Shown: positions 16,087 through 25,314, counted from the stretch's first letter. The stretch is 64,000 nucleotides of DNA from Halobacteriales archaeon YIM A00013 (GCA_025041195.1 JAKCFM010000001.1:2542001-2606000); one strand, 5' to 3'. Made by a program: numbers and translations. Notes: generated by a model not told the origin, from the letters alone.

Positions 16087-16815
16087 ATGCAGCTTTCGGA
16101 GAGTACGTGGACGGATGTCGAGGAGGAGGCGCCGGATCTCGCCGTGTTGCCTGTTGGCTCGACCGAACAACACGGGCCACACGCACCACTCGGAACGGAC
16201 AGCCTCATTGCGGAGGCAATCGCCACAGCGGCGGCCGAGGAGTATGATGGTGAGGCTGTGGTTGCCCCGACCGTCCCGGTCGCAATCGCCGAAGAACACC
16301 GCCATTTTCCCGGCACGCTATGGGTGTCATCGTCAACGTTCAGAGCCTACGTCAGCGAAACCATCGAGAGCCTGTTCTATCACGGCTGTTCTCGCGTCGT
16401 GGTTGTCAATGGCCACGGCGGCAACGTGAATGCCCTTCGAGAATGTTGTGCCCGTCTAACACGCGATAATCCGGCGTACGTCGCCCCATTCACGTGGTTC
16501 GAGGCGGTGTCCGGACGGATGGGCCACGGCGGCACGCTCGAAACAGCGCTGATTAGCCAGATTGCGCCTGAGACGATCAAAACTGAGGAACTCGAAGCAG
16601 CCGCTGCCGACGGTGTCGAATACTGGGGAGAGTATCAGTCAGGAACGAATCTCGCGTACGATTCGATCGAATTCACCACCAACGGCGTCGTTGGCGATCC
16701 AACGCAGGCTGATGAGACGCTCGGTGAAGAACTGCTCACCGAAGCAACCGAGGCTCTGCTCGAACTGCTCGCAACCGTCGATCGACGTGGGCTCAAAGCG
16801 CCCGATGCGCCCTGA
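16087..16815 (+). CDS. Creatininase-family amidohydrolase (possibly ArfB-like deformylase)
   Basis: A 242-residue protein. Metal-binding creatininase motifs are visible: GSTEQHGPHAPLGTDSLIA (about 22-40), the EEHRHFPGT loop, NGHGGN, and GHGGTLETALI. Archaeal members include ArfB, which removes the formyl group from an early riboflavin/F420 precursor (FAPy). Haloarchaea make F420 and riboflavin, so ArfB activity is plausible, but the sequence alone does not separate it from other family members. It converges on the DUF5790 gene with 2 nt between stops. Confidence 0.82.
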   Translation: MQLSESTWTDVEEEAPDLAVLPVGSTEQHGPHAPLGTDSLIAEAIATAAAEEYDGEAVVAPTVPVAIAEEHRHFPGTLWVSSSTFRAYVSETIESLFYHGCSRVVVVNGHGGNVNALRECCARLTRDNPAYVAPFTWFEAVSGRMGHGGTLETALISQIAPETIKTEELEAAAADGVEYWGEYQSGTNLAYDSIEFTTNGVVGDPTQADETLGEELLTEATEALLELLATVDRRGLKAPDAP

Positions 16816-16817
16816 AC

Positions 16818-17216
16818 TCACTCCGTTTCGCGCTCGGCTTCGAGGGTTTGCTTGAGCTCGGGAAGCGATCGCGTCAGCGATTCGACTTCTTCGTGTGCAG
16901 AATCGAGCGCTTCAATCGTGGTCTCAAGCGTTTCAATCTCCGCGGCCAGCTCGTCAGTCTCTCCGATTGCGTCCGCTCGCTGTCCGATTACGAACCATTT
17001 TTTGGCATCTCGAAGGTGCTCGGTGGCTGCTGTGGTCTCAAGTGCAGAGTTGAGCCCATTGAGGGCCCCAAGCGTGTTCGTTGCGTTCGTCTCCCAGAGT
17101 GCCTCGACTGCTGGGAGTTCCTCCCAGGCAGCTGTGACACTCGATTCGACGTCATCTTGAATTTCGGTTGCTGCCTCGCCGAACAGTTCGTCGTCGTCGA
17201 GCGTCGCCTGACTCAT
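16818..17216 (-). CDS. DUF5790-type haloarchaeal protein
   Basis: A 132-residue acidic, almost wholly helical protein. The motif TNTLGALNGLNSALE and the conserved EHLRDAKKWFVIGQRADAI centre are followed by a C-terminal heptad-rich region (about 90-130) suggesting a coiled coil. I place it in the haloarchaeal DUF5790 group from memory. No catalytic motif is seen and its function is unknown. The frame is open further upstream, but MSQATLDDDELFGEA is the usual start. Confidence 0.75.
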   Translation of the reverse strand: MSQATLDDDELFGEAATEIQDDVESSVTAAWEELPAVEALWETNATNTLGALNGLNSALETTAATEHLRDAKKWFVIGQRADAIGETDELAAEIETLETTIEALDSAHEEVESLTRSLPELKQTLEAERETE

Positions 17217-17286
17217 GGATGGGCGTTTGCGGTCTATCGGTATAAATATCTCCCCCAAAGCACACGAAACTGGCGAACGTATCACC

Positions 17287-17625
17287 TCACTCCGTGTCGG
17301 TCACATCAACCACGTTCATCAGTGGATAGCCATCCTCCATTGCCATCTCCGCGTGTACAACCGCTCCGTCGGTTTCGATCCGAAGCCGAACATCGAGATA
17401 CTTTCCCGTTAGTTCGGTGTAACCGTGCGTCGTTTCCAGTCGATCCGTATGGATGGTAACGGTCGCGTCCGTACAGGCCGGCTGATTCTCTACGCTCTCT
17501 TCAATTGCCGTTTCGAGACTCGAAGCGGAGGATTCACTCACGGGTGTGCCAGCAAACTGATGATACAACGTGCCAAATTTAATACCGGCCTCGAAACAGG
17601 CCGTTTCCCGATCCGTCGGATCCAT
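17287..17625 (-). CDS. mptD: Dihydroneopterin aldolase MptD (DUF381)
   Basis: A 112-residue protein of the archaeal MptD family, which cleaves 7,8-dihydroneopterin to 6-hydroxymethyl-dihydropterin on the way to the folate-like carrier used in haloarchaea. Family features are ACFEAGIKFGTLYHQF at the N-terminus, ASSLETAIEESVENQP, a TELTGKYLDV strand and the end motif AEMAMEDGYPLMNV. Length matches the family. It diverges from aIF2-beta with about 100 nt between starts. Confidence 0.85.
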   Translation of the reverse strand: MDPTDRETACFEAGIKFGTLYHQFAGTPVSESSASSLETAIEESVENQPACTDATVTIHTDRLETTHGYTELTGKYLDVRLRIETDGAVVHAEMAMEDGYPLMNVVDVTDTE

Positions 17626-17728
17626 ACGCTATCTCATGATTCCAACAGTAAATGGAGCGCGATTCGCCCCCTGCCATGTGGCAGTGTATCTCGCAACGGG
17701 TTTACGGCTAAAGGTCCACATGTACAGT

Positions 17729-18343
17729 ATGGATTACGAATCGAGTCTCGATAGAGCCATGGATGCGGTTCCGGATATTCAATCTGAAGGCGAACGGCTG
17801 TCTATTCCTGATCCAAATGCCCAGAAGGACGGGGCTTTTACCCGGTTGACGAATCTTGAAGACATCGCGCAGACCGTCTCGCGACCACCCGACCACGTAC
17901 ATCGGTTCATCCAGAGAGACTTCGGAACAAACGGCAAACTTTCGGATGGCGTTGGTCGATACAACGGCTCGTTTTCCGACAGCGACTTTGCGGCCGTCAT
18001 CGACGCCTACGTCGAATCGTACGTTCTCTGTGCCGAGTGTGGCCTGCCCGATACACGACTCGTTACAGAAGACGGTACCCCAATGCTGCGCTGTGACGCC
18101 TGTGGTGCGTTCCGTCCGATCTCAAAGCGACAGAGCAGCTCTCAGGCAAGCAAACAGGAGGCGATCAAAGAGGGGAACACCTACACCCTCGAAATCGTCT
18201 CAACTGGACGCAAAGGTGACGGCGTTGCAGAACGCGGCGAGTACACCATTTTCGTCCCTGGCGCAGAGGAAGGTGACGTGGTCGAAGCGTACATCGACAA
18301 CGTCTCAGGGTCGCTTGCGTTTGCTCGACTGGTTACCAACTAA
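17729..18343 (+). CDS. Translation initiation factor aIF2 subunit beta with TRAM domain
   Basis: A 204-residue protein. Residues about 1-135 are the aIF2-beta/eIF5 fold with a C-terminal zinc ribbon (CAECG and CDACG). Residues about 145-204 form a TRAM domain (EIVSTGRKGDGVAERG, then PGAEEGDVVEAYI), an RNA-binding extension common in haloarchaeal copies. With the alpha and gamma subunits it delivers initiator tRNA to the small ribosomal subunit. I chose the ATG at 17729 (MDYESSLDRAMD) because it matches the family N-terminus; tttacgg about 25 nt upstream could be its TATA box. Confidence 0.92.
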   Translation: MDYESSLDRAMDAVPDIQSEGERLSIPDPNAQKDGAFTRLTNLEDIAQTVSRPPDHVHRFIQRDFGTNGKLSDGVGRYNGSFSDSDFAAVIDAYVESYVLCAECGLPDTRLVTEDGTPMLRCDACGAFRPISKRQSSSQASKQEAIKEGNTYTLEIVSTGRKGDGVAERGEYTIFVPGAEEGDVVEAYIDNVSGSLAFARLVTN

Positions 18344-18452
18344 CACTGCTCGATTCGTCACTTTTCCGTCTTGTTTTTCTGAAATTTATTCTACAAAACA
18401 ACGCCGAGCAAACCGCACGATTCTTACTGCACAGACTCATCTATCGAATTGA

Positions 18453-19232
18453 ATGGCTACGTCGGTGTTGCTCACGGGGGCTGCGGGGCGGGTCGGCAGT
18501 GCAATTCTCGGCGGTTTGGGACAAAAATACGACTGGCAGCTCCTCGATCGCGAGCCCCCACCGACCGGACGAGATGAAGAAGTGACATATTCTGACCACG
18601 AATACTCGGTGGCTGATCTCAGCGACCGAGCTGCTGTTCGGGAAGCGATGGCTGACGTTGATGTCGTGATCCATCTGGCGGGCGATCCCAGACCGGAGGC
18701 TCCCTGGGACAGCGTTCTGGCCAACAACATTGACGGCGCGCACACGATTTACGAGCTTGCGATCGAAACTGGCGTCGAGAAAGTGGTTTTTGCCTCCTCA
18801 AACCACGTTGTTGGGCATTACGAGACCAGTCGCACCCCGGAAATTTATCGGACAGCTGATTCCTACCGCCTCGATGGTTCTGAACTTCCCCGTCCATCGA
18901 ATCGATACGGTGTGAGCAAGGCTGCGGGCGAGATTCTGGGCCGCTTTTTCCACGACGAACACGATCTCAGCGTCATCTGCGTCAGGATCGGCAATCTCAC
19001 CAAGGACCATCCGCCGATCGATTACGAGCGCGGACAGGCGATGTGGCTCTCGTATCGCGACTGTGCGCATCTGTTCGACTGTGCGATCACTGCGGACGTT
19101 GGCTTTGAGATCGTCTATGGGATCTCCGACAACGATCGGAAGTTCTACTCGCTCGACCGAGCTCGTGAGCGTCTAGAGTACGCACCGAAAGACAATTCGG
19201 CCGATTTCGCCGAAGTCGAACCGCCCCAATGA
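18453..19232 (+). CDS. azf: NAD-dependent glucose-6-phosphate dehydrogenase Azf
   Basis: A 259-residue extended short-chain dehydrogenase. The nucleotide-binding motif is GAAGRVGSAI (about 9-18), VIHLAGDP follows, and the catalytic pair is in YGVSKAAGE. Length and overall sequence resemble Haloferax Azf ('archaeal zwischenferment'), which oxidises glucose-6-phosphate with NAD and opens the haloarchaeal oxidative pentose phosphate pathway. The related uronate dehydrogenases and general NDP-sugar epimerases are the alternatives. It converges with the DUF309 gene. Confidence 0.82.
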   Translation: MATSVLLTGAAGRVGSAILGGLGQKYDWQLLDREPPPTGRDEEVTYSDHEYSVADLSDRAAVREAMADVDVVIHLAGDPRPEAPWDSVLANNIDGAHTIYELAIETGVEKVVFASSNHVVGHYETSRTPEIYRTADSYRLDGSELPRPSNRYGVSKAAGEILGRFFHDEHDLSVICVRIGNLTKDHPPIDYERGQAMWLSYRDCAHLFDCAITADVGFEIVYGISDNDRKFYSLDRARERLEYAPKDNSADFAEVEPPQ

Positions 19233-19235
19233 GCA

Positions 19236-19859
19236 TCACTCGAAGAGATTTTTCACGTCATCTACCTTCGAGCGACGCCGTCGAACGTGTTCGGACAGTC
19301 GTTGCTGGACCACGGCCGGCTGATCGCGTACGAGCAGATCGATCACCAGCGTGATGAACGGACTGGTCGGCCGGCCATCGTCACGGTCATTCTTTCCGAA
19401 CTGGATAGCCTGCTCAAGGAGTGCATCGTCAGTGTCGGTGCAGACGATTTGCACCGCAATTGCAACTGCGTCGAATGAGAGCAGATCGTAGGTGACGATC
19501 GTGTCGTCGATGCGGATCGGCGGCGGGTCGGTGTCTTCGATCCGTTCTGGCGCGCTAGAAAGCGCGTCGAGATAGTTCCGGATCGGTTTCAGATCGACAC
19601 CGTGATGGGTTGGAGAGAGCCCATCGAGATAGGTCTGTGCCGAACTGGCGAGTCCGGACGTGCCGTCCCAGTTCTTTTCCGTTCCGTGATAGATTGCGCC
19701 CGTGAATTGGATCAATCCCTGTAACAGATCGCGGTCTGGGCCTCTATCGAGATCGAGCCACACCGACTCCCAGGCGTCGTGGGCGTCGTGATACTGTCCG
19801 TCGTTGTAGATTGCGGCGCCGGCATGGAGTGCTGATGAAATTTCAGAGGGGCTGCTCAT
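19236..19859 (-). CDS. DUF309-domain protein
   Basis: A 207-residue protein. The N-terminal half carries the DUF309 signature: AIYNDGQYHDAHDAWESVW (about 16-34), then LLQGLIQFTGAIYH and a helix ending SAQTYLDGL. It is a helical domain of unknown biochemical activity; the conserved His and Glu residues suggest a small buried active site or ligand pocket, which is inference. The C-terminal half is haloarchaea-specific. It lies divergent to the MaoC gene. Confidence 0.85.
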   Translation of the reverse strand: MSSPSEISSALHAGAAIYNDGQYHDAHDAWESVWLDLDRGPDRDLLQGLIQFTGAIYHGTEKNWDGTSGLASSAQTYLDGLSPTHHGVDLKPIRNYLDALSSAPERIEDTDPPPIRIDDTIVTYDLLSFDAVAIAVQIVCTDTDDALLEQAIQFGKNDRDDGRPTSPFITLVIDLLVRDQPAVVQQRLSEHVRRRRSKVDDVKNLFE

Positions 19860-19943
19860 ACGACATGGTCGCGCTCAAGGATGAAATGTCTCTCGTCGGG
19901 GCATATCGGTTCGATTTTGCGTTTGCAGTGTGTTCTGCGTGGC

Positions 19944-20393
19944 ATGTACACGGGCTACTTCGAGGAGATCGAGATCGGAACGACCACCGAATTCGGAACG
20001 AGAACGGTGGATCAGGACGAAATCATCGAGTTTGCCGAGCAGTTTGACCCGCAGCCGTTTCATATCGACCCATCTGCAGCCGAGGATTCCGTTTTCGGCG
20101 AGCTCGTCGCCAGCGGCTGGCATACTGCATCACTCACCATGCAAGTGATGGTTGAAAACGGAATGAACGATTCGCGGGCGATGGGGGCCGTTGGCATCGA
20201 CGAACTCCGCTGGCCAGCACCGGTCCGACCAGGCGATACCCTTACCGTTACTGGAACTGTCGAAGACAAGCAGCCATGGAGTGACGAACTCGGCCTCGTT
20301 CTCGCCCGTACAACCGTTACCGTGGACGAACGTACTGTCATGTCGATGGTTGGTCGCGTGTTGGTTGAGCGACGGCCAGCAGAAACCCAATAG
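19944..20393 (+). CDS. MaoC-like (R)-hydratase/hot-dog-fold protein
   Basis: A 149-residue hot-dog-fold protein. The hydratase motif is visible as IIEFAEQFDPQPFHIDPSAA, which holds the Asp and His used in (R)-specific enoyl-CoA hydration, and GELVASGWHTASL follows. The C-terminus has strands RWPAPVRPGDTLTVTG and later VSMVGRVLVERR-like elements. The substrate (fatty acyl-CoA or a PHA precursor) is not indicated by neighbours. The open frame extends to 19881, but the ATG at 19944 (MYTGYFEEIEIG) fits the family. Confidence 0.87.
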   Translation: MYTGYFEEIEIGTTTEFGTRTVDQDEIIEFAEQFDPQPFHIDPSAAEDSVFGELVASGWHTASLTMQVMVENGMNDSRAMGAVGIDELRWPAPVRPGDTLTVTGTVEDKQPWSDELGLVLARTTVTVDERTVMSMVGRVLVERRPAETQ

Positions 20394-20446
20394 GGCTCCG
20401 GTGTCGGCCGGCATGTTAAAGTGGGCTGACCGAAAATTACCACCAC

Positions 20447-20521
20447 GGGCCCTTAGCTTAGTCTGGTCAAAGCGATCCGCTCATAACGGATTGATCGCTG
20501 GTTCGAATCCGGCAGGGCCCA
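20447..20521 (+). tRNA. tRNA with CAT anticodon (Ile2 or elongator Met)
   Basis: The acceptor GGGCCCT/AGGGCCC, D-arm AGCTTAGTCTGGTCAAAGC, anticodon stem ATCCG/CGGAT with loop CTCATAA, and T-loop GGTTCGAATCC form a normal cloverleaf; the discriminator is A and CCA is not encoded. CAT anticodons occur in initiator Met, elongator Met and the Ile tRNA whose C34 becomes agmatidine. The GGGCCC acceptor end suggests the Ile type, but this is not certain. No intron is present. Confidence 0.93.
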
Positions 20522-20739
20522 TCGCACTCTTCGTAGGTTCGAAATCCGTCAGCTCCTGGAATACGTATCGAAATCGGCCAAATCTCCAACAAAAATTTCA
20601 CTAGCCAAGATCTACATATTGCTGGAATACTGGCGTTTGAAGGGCTATGGGGCAACTTCTACGCATAATCTCCAGCATTCATATTCTGACGAACATACTG
20701 GGCTTTTTGACTATCGAGCCAACGATGCGCTCATACGGG

Positions 20740-21444
20740 ATGAGTCCAAAAGGAAACCGAATGAGCCGACGTCGAAGTCCACGGGGGAGACAGAGAGCTT
20801 CCTCGAATGACAGCAGTCAGAAACTCCTTCAAATGATGCTCGTGGGGGCGGGCGTGTTGTTTTTGCTAGTGGGATTGTTGATCGGAACTGGCATCCCACT
20901 GCCTGGATCGGGATCCTCGGGCGGTGGCGATGCCGGATCCGACGCGACGACACAGCAGCCATCAACGCCACAGGATACGCCACAGCAGTCTACGCAGACT
21001 GATGTAGACGATGATGATGACGACACACCTGAGCAAGAAGACACTGCAACACAGACGGCAACCGAAACGGCGACGCCGACAGTGGAGCCAACACCGGCCG
21101 CCGGCTCGATCCAGATCGTTGATACCGAGGATCCGGACGGAAATGGCTATGTCTCCGCATTTGCGATCGAAACGCCGCCGATAACGGAGTCGGAAACGAT
21201 TCAGGGTTCGGACGAAGTCATGTTCGAAATCTGGGTTAATGACGCCAAGTGGACGACGGACGAACTCGATGTCACCCCTGGCCGTGGTCGACTGTTCGAG
21301 ATTTCGAATGATATGCTCTCGAACGAGAACGTCGTGCGCGGGCAGGCAGCCGTCAGGGTGCGTGCCAACGTCATCAAAGGGAATGGCAATACACAGACAA
21401 TCGAGGAGTGGGCAACGACTGTCAAATACGAGCCCCAGCAGTAA
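20740..21444 (+). CDS. Membrane-anchored protein with Ser/Thr/Asp-rich linker
   Basis: About 234 residues: a short Arg-rich cytoplasmic start (MSRRRSPRGRQR), one membrane helix (LVGAGVLFLLVGLLIGTG), a low-complexity Gln/Thr/Asp linker with a run of six aspartates and TATETATPTVEPTP, and a C-terminal beta-rich extracellular domain of about 110 residues. The linker is typical of haloarchaeal cell-surface proteins and a likely glycosylation region. I do not recognise the C-terminal domain. The start could be 20740 or 20761. Confidence 0.72.
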   Translation: MSPKGNRMSRRRSPRGRQRASSNDSSQKLLQMMLVGAGVLFLLVGLLIGTGIPLPGSGSSGGGDAGSDATTQQPSTPQDTPQQSTQTDVDDDDDDTPEQEDTATQTATETATPTVEPTPAAGSIQIVDTEDPDGNGYVSAFAIETPPITESETIQGSDEVMFEIWVNDAKWTTDELDVTPGRGRLFEISNDMLSNENVVRGQAAVRVRANVIKGNGNTQTIEEWATTVKYEPQQ

Positions 21445-21501
21445 TCTCGAACCCCACGCACTTCGACTGGTGTCGATACCGTTTGGTATCTGTCGGAATA
21501 C

Positions 21502-22500
21502 TCACGCCCCTAGCTCTGCGAGCAGCCGTGAAAGATGGAGTCGCTCGTTCGTCCCCTCCGTGAGATCGAGATCGACGTCGCCCGCCAGCTGATGGACCAT
21601 TGCCAGTTCGTCGCCGGAGTATCGCGATCGTGCGACGGTGAGGACGTCGGCGAGGATCTCTTCGCCGCTATACCCCTGATCGACGAGGAGTTCATCGAGC
21701 TGTTTTCGTGCGTCCGTGAAGTCACCGGCTTCTGCGTCATCGAGCATCGACTCGACGGTGTCAGTCAGTGTAACGCCACCGAGCGTGTCGTAGGCGTTCG
21801 ACATGGTGAGCGTCTCGTGACAGACTACGGTCGTCTGACAGGCAAGCAGTGCCGTTCGAAGGTCGCCACCCGCGTAGCCAGCGACGTATTCGACGCCGTC
21901 TTCGTCGTAGTCGATCCCTTCCGTATCGAGGATGTTCGTGCACACGTCGACGATTTCGTCGTGGGTGGGCGTCCGCACCGGAATCGTGAACGCGCGCGAG
22001 CGCAGCGGTGCGATCAGCTTTGAAGGCTGGCGTGTCGTCAACACGAACTGCGTCGTTCGGTGGTGTTGTTCGATGATCCGCCGCAACGCCTGTTGGAAGT
22101 CTTCACGGACGGATTCGGCGTTGTCGAGGACGATCGTTTTGTACGTTCCCGAAACGGGTGCATAGCCCGTGGATTCCTTGATCACGTGGTTGATCATGTC
22201 GCGTTTCGAGAGGCGGCTCCGGCCGACGAGAAACGGGGCGAATCTGGGGTCGTTTTTGATCTCCGTTTTCGTCCGAGAGAACACGTCGTCGACGTTGATC
22301 TCGATCAGATCACTCTCTGGATCCTCGTGGACGCGTTTGGCGAGTGCACGGACGGCGGCGGTTTTTCCGACGCCGGCCGGTCCAGAAAGGATCAGATTCA
22401 TCGGCTCGTCCACGACGGCGGTAAGCGACTCCCGAACGCTCTGTTGGGGAAGCTCCTCGATCGACGGCTGATGGGATTCGATCCACAGCGGCGGCTCCAT
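21502..22500 (-). CDS. Clamp-loader-type AAA+ ATPase (RFC small-subunit paralogue)
   Basis: A 332-residue AAA+ protein of the clamp-loader group. Walker A is SGPAGVGKTAAV (about 38-49), the Walker B equivalent is TIVLDNAESV where Asp-Glu is usual, sensor 1 is FVLTTRQPSKL, and an SRC-like PLRSRAFTIPV follows. A C-terminal helical collar completes it. Haloarchaea have more than one small RFC-like protein, and this looks like the divergent RfcC type. The DN in place of DE at Walker B suggests reduced ATP hydrolysis or a structural role. Start taken at MEPPLWIESHQP. Confidence 0.83.
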   Translation of the reverse strand: MEPPLWIESHQPSIEELPQQSVRESLTAVVDEPMNLILSGPAGVGKTAAVRALAKRVHEDPESDLIEINVDDVFSRTKTEIKNDPRFAPFLVGRSRLSKRDMINHVIKESTGYAPVSGTYKTIVLDNAESVREDFQQALRRIIEQHHRTTQFVLTTRQPSKLIAPLRSRAFTIPVRTPTHDEIVDVCTNILDTEGIDYDEDGVEYVAGYAGGDLRTALLACQTTVVCHETLTMSNAYDTLGGVTLTDTVESMLDDAEAGDFTDARKQLDELLVDQGYSGEEILADVLTVARSRYSGDELAMVHQLAGDVDLDLTEGTNERLHLSRLLAELGA

Positions 22501-22604
22501 GGAACGAAACTCGCTCCTGCAAAGTAAGAATGGGTCGATTCGGACGTGTCGCTCGCGTCGGGCTTTCGAAGCGGCTATCCGACCGGCCTGGCCACTAGTG
22601 CAAT

Positions 22605-23525
22605 ATGCACGTAACGTTTCTCGGAACGAGCGGTGCGATTCCCTCGGCCGAGCGCAACACCAGTTCGGTGCTGGTCCGTCGGTCGGGCGATCGATTTCTA
22701 TTCGACTGCGGTGAGGGGACCCAGCGACAGATGATGCGGTTTCGAACGGGGTTTGACGTCTCACACGTCTTTCTCTCGCATCTTCACGGCGATCACGTCC
22801 TCGGGCTGCCCGGACTCTGTCAGACCTGGGATTTCAACGAGCGCCAGCGACCGCTCGTGGTGCACACCCCACCGGGAACTCGCGACGATATCGAGTCGTT
22901 GCTCTCTGTCGCCGGGACGGATCCATCGTATTCAGTCTCCGTCCGCGTAGCACAGCCAGGTACGGCCGTGCTCACTCGCGACGATTTCGAGATTCGCGCC
23001 TTCAGAACCGATCATCGGACGAATTCGGTGGGCTATGCGCTCGTCGAGGATGAACGAAAGGGACGATTCGATCGTGAACGCGCAGAAGCGCTGGGCGTCC
23101 CCGTCGGGCCGAAGTTCAGCAAACTCCACCGCGGTGAGGATGTCGAACTCGATGATGGCACCGTCGTTCGCTCCGATGACGTTGTCGGTCCGGCTCGACC
23201 GGGTCGGCGTCTCGTTTACACGGGTGATACGCGACCGACCGATGTAACCGTCTCAGCCGCGCGTGGAGCCGATCTGTTGATCCACGAAAGCTCGTTTGCT
23301 GACGACAATGAGGAGCGGGCAACGATCACGGGCCATTCGACGGCCAGGGAAGCCGCAACAATCGCCAGACGGGCTGGCGTTCGACGGCTCGTGCTGACGC
23401 ACGTGTCGACCCGGTATGGAACGGCGACAGATCGACTCGAACGACAGGCAGCCGATGAATTCGACGGCGAAATCTATCTGCCTGATGACGGTGCCGAGCT
23501 CGAAGTTCCGTTTCCAGACGAGTGA
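22605..23525 (+). CDS. rnz: Ribonuclease Z
   Basis: A 306-residue short-form RNase Z that cleaves tRNA precursors after the discriminator to create 3' ends. MBL-fold motifs are MHVTFLGTSGAIPS at the start, HLHGDHVLGLPGL (zinc motif, about 61-73), DHRTNSVGYA, and YTGDTRP; ESSF and TGHSTAREAA follow, then LTHVSTRY. The tRNA genes in this region lack encoded CCA, which fits processing by RNase Z. Length is normal. It is divergent from the RFC-like gene. Confidence 0.95.
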   Translation: MHVTFLGTSGAIPSAERNTSSVLVRRSGDRFLFDCGEGTQRQMMRFRTGFDVSHVFLSHLHGDHVLGLPGLCQTWDFNERQRPLVVHTPPGTRDDIESLLSVAGTDPSYSVSVRVAQPGTAVLTRDDFEIRAFRTDHRTNSVGYALVEDERKGRFDRERAEALGVPVGPKFSKLHRGEDVELDDGTVVRSDDVVGPARPGRRLVYTGDTRPTDVTVSAARGADLLIHESSFADDNEERATITGHSTAREAATIARRAGVRRLVLTHVSTRYGTATDRLERQAADEFDGEIYLPDDGAELEVPFPDE

Positions 23526-23564
23526 GTGGCGAAGCATTATTTTCATGCAAACCGTGTTACAGGC

Positions 23565-24410
23565 GTGCAATTTCACATTGTCGACGTGTTTTCGGCGGAT
23601 CCGTATGCCGGCAATCAGCTCGCCGTCATCGAAAGCGAACGACGACTCGACGCCGAGGCGATGCAGGCTATTGCTGCGGAGATGAACTACTCCGAGACGA
23701 CGTTCATTGAGTCGTTCGAGACGTTCGACGTGCGGATTTTCACGCCCAGCGATGAAATTCCCTTTGCGGGCCATCCAACGCTAGGGACCGCGAGCGTCAT
23801 TCGTGATCGAACTGACGCGGTCGAGCCAACGCTTTCGCTGCCGGTGGGCTCAGTTCCAGTTCACGTTGAGTCGACCCCAGCAGGTGACGTGCTGTGGATG
23901 ACCCAGCAGCCCCCTACGATGGGCGAGACGATCGACCGGTCTCAGGCGGCAGAGTCGATTGGTGTCGATGCAGAACACATTGATGGACCAGTGCAGGTCG
24001 TCTCAACCGGGCTTCCGACGATCATCGTTCCCGTTGCCGATCGTGAGATTCTTGAGGCGGCTACGATCGATGACGATGCGTACACGGCACTGGTCCAATC
24101 GCGTGACGCAAAGAACGTGCTCGTCTACTGTGATTCTCCCCGATCGGCGGCCAACGATTTCGCCGTCCGTGTGTTCGCACCTGCACTTGGTGTGCCAGAA
24201 GATCCGGCGACCGGCAGCTCGAACGGCTGTCTGGGGGCGTATCTCCACGACCAACGTGGTGAACCGATCGACGCTCGGATTGAACAGGGAGAATCGATGG
24301 GGCGCCCGTCGCTATTGTACATTCGCGCTGACGACGATGGTGTGCAGGTTGGTGGCTCGGTGTCGCGGGTTGCAACCGGGTCGCTCTCACTTCCAAATCA
24401 AAACGGGTAA
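23565..24410 (+). CDS. PhzF-family isomerase-like protein
   Basis: A 281-residue PhzF-fold enzyme. Family markers are HIVDVFSADPYAGNQLAVI at the N-terminus, the conserved catalytic Glu in MNYSETTFI, PFAGHPTLGTA, and DPATGSSNGCLGAYL in the second half. The family includes phenazine-pathway isomerases and many proteins of unknown substrate; nothing nearby suggests phenazine production. The GTG at 23565 (reads VQFHIVDVF) is the likely start; an earlier GTG at 23526 directly abuts rnz and cannot be excluded. Confidence 0.87.
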   Translation: MQFHIVDVFSADPYAGNQLAVIESERRLDAEAMQAIAAEMNYSETTFIESFETFDVRIFTPSDEIPFAGHPTLGTASVIRDRTDAVEPTLSLPVGSVPVHVESTPAGDVLWMTQQPPTMGETIDRSQAAESIGVDAEHIDGPVQVVSTGLPTIIVPVADREILEAATIDDDAYTALVQSRDAKNVLVYCDSPRSAANDFAVRVFAPALGVPEDPATGSSNGCLGAYLHDQRGEPIDARIEQGESMGRPSLLYIRADDDGVQVGGSVSRVATGSLSLPNQNG

Positions 24411-24438
24411 TTGCACACCGGCGTTAGCATCACATCTA

Positions 24439-25314
24439 GTGGCAGTAAACACCGTTGGGGTGGTGATTTCGTCGTCAGTGCTGGTTTCTGGAGTGGCGTC
24501 ACCGATCAGTGGCGGCGCAGACCTCCTCGTCTTTCTGGCGATCGGGCTGTTCGGTGGTGCACACTGCATCGGCATGTGTGGGCCTCTTGTGACGACCTAC
24601 GGTGAACGGATGCAACGCGACGAGGGGTGGGACGGCGCACTCACGATTCACGACGTGCGCCAGCATGCGCTGTTCAACGTCGGTCGTACAATCGGGTATA
24701 GCGTTCTTGGTGGGCTGTTCGGGCTGCTTGGTGCGCTTTTTTATGGAACTGTCAAAATTGGTGGGATTGTCGGTCCCGTTCAGGGGGCGATGGGTCTCGC
24801 CGTTGGATCGCTCATCGTGGTGATGGGCGCAACGCGACTGCTTGGCTATCGGCAGGGCTCGGCGGAGGCACTCATCTCGGGAACGGGTGTCGGGTCGATC
24901 TTTGCCCGCACATATGCCGTCGTCTCCGGCCGACTCGATCGGCTGGTCAACGGAACGGGAATCGTCGGATTGGGTGCGATGCACGCGCTGTTGCCGTGTA
25001 TGCTGCTCTATCCCGCGTTTCTCTACGTCTTCGCGCAGGGTTCGCCGCTGTATGGGTTCATCGCACTCGGTGCGCTTGGTGTCGGAACGATCCCGACAGT
25101 GTTCGTTTACGGCACGCTCGTTCCGTCGGTTGGCCCACGGCATCGACGCCTGCTCCATCGCGCGCTCGGGATCTGTTTCATCGGCCTGGGCTACGTGATG
25201 GTCGGTATGGGTGCCCGACGGTTCGGAATCGGTCTGTGGCTCCCCGACATTCCATTCTACCAACCGCTCTCTGTGACACAACAGATCACTCATGCAATCG
25301 TGTACACTCTGTGA
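24439..25314 (+). CDS. TauE/SafE-like membrane protein linked to copper P-type ATPase
   Basis: A roughly 291-residue membrane protein with six or more hydrophobic segments. The signature GGAHCIGMCGPLV in the first conserved helix is that of the SafE/UreH-like group usually found beside CcoI-type copper ATPases; HALLPCMLLYPAFLYVF is the matching second-half motif. It overlaps the following ATPase gene by 23 nt, so the two are translationally coupled. A role in copper delivery to a haem-copper oxidase is inferred from this pairing. The start is uncertain; GTG 24439 is the earliest sensible codon. Confidence 0.8.
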   Translation: MAVNTVGVVISSSVLVSGVASPISGGADLLVFLAIGLFGGAHCIGMCGPLVTTYGERMQRDEGWDGALTIHDVRQHALFNVGRTIGYSVLGGLFGLLGALFYGTVKIGGIVGPVQGAMGLAVGSLIVVMGATRLLGYRQGSAEALISGTGVGSIFARTYAVVSGRLDRLVNGTGIVGLGAMHALLPCMLLYPAFLYVFAQGSPLYGFIALGALGVGTIPTVFVYGTLVPSVGPRHRRLLHRALGICFIGLGYVMVGMGARRFGIGLWLPDIPFYQPLSVTQQITHAIVYTL

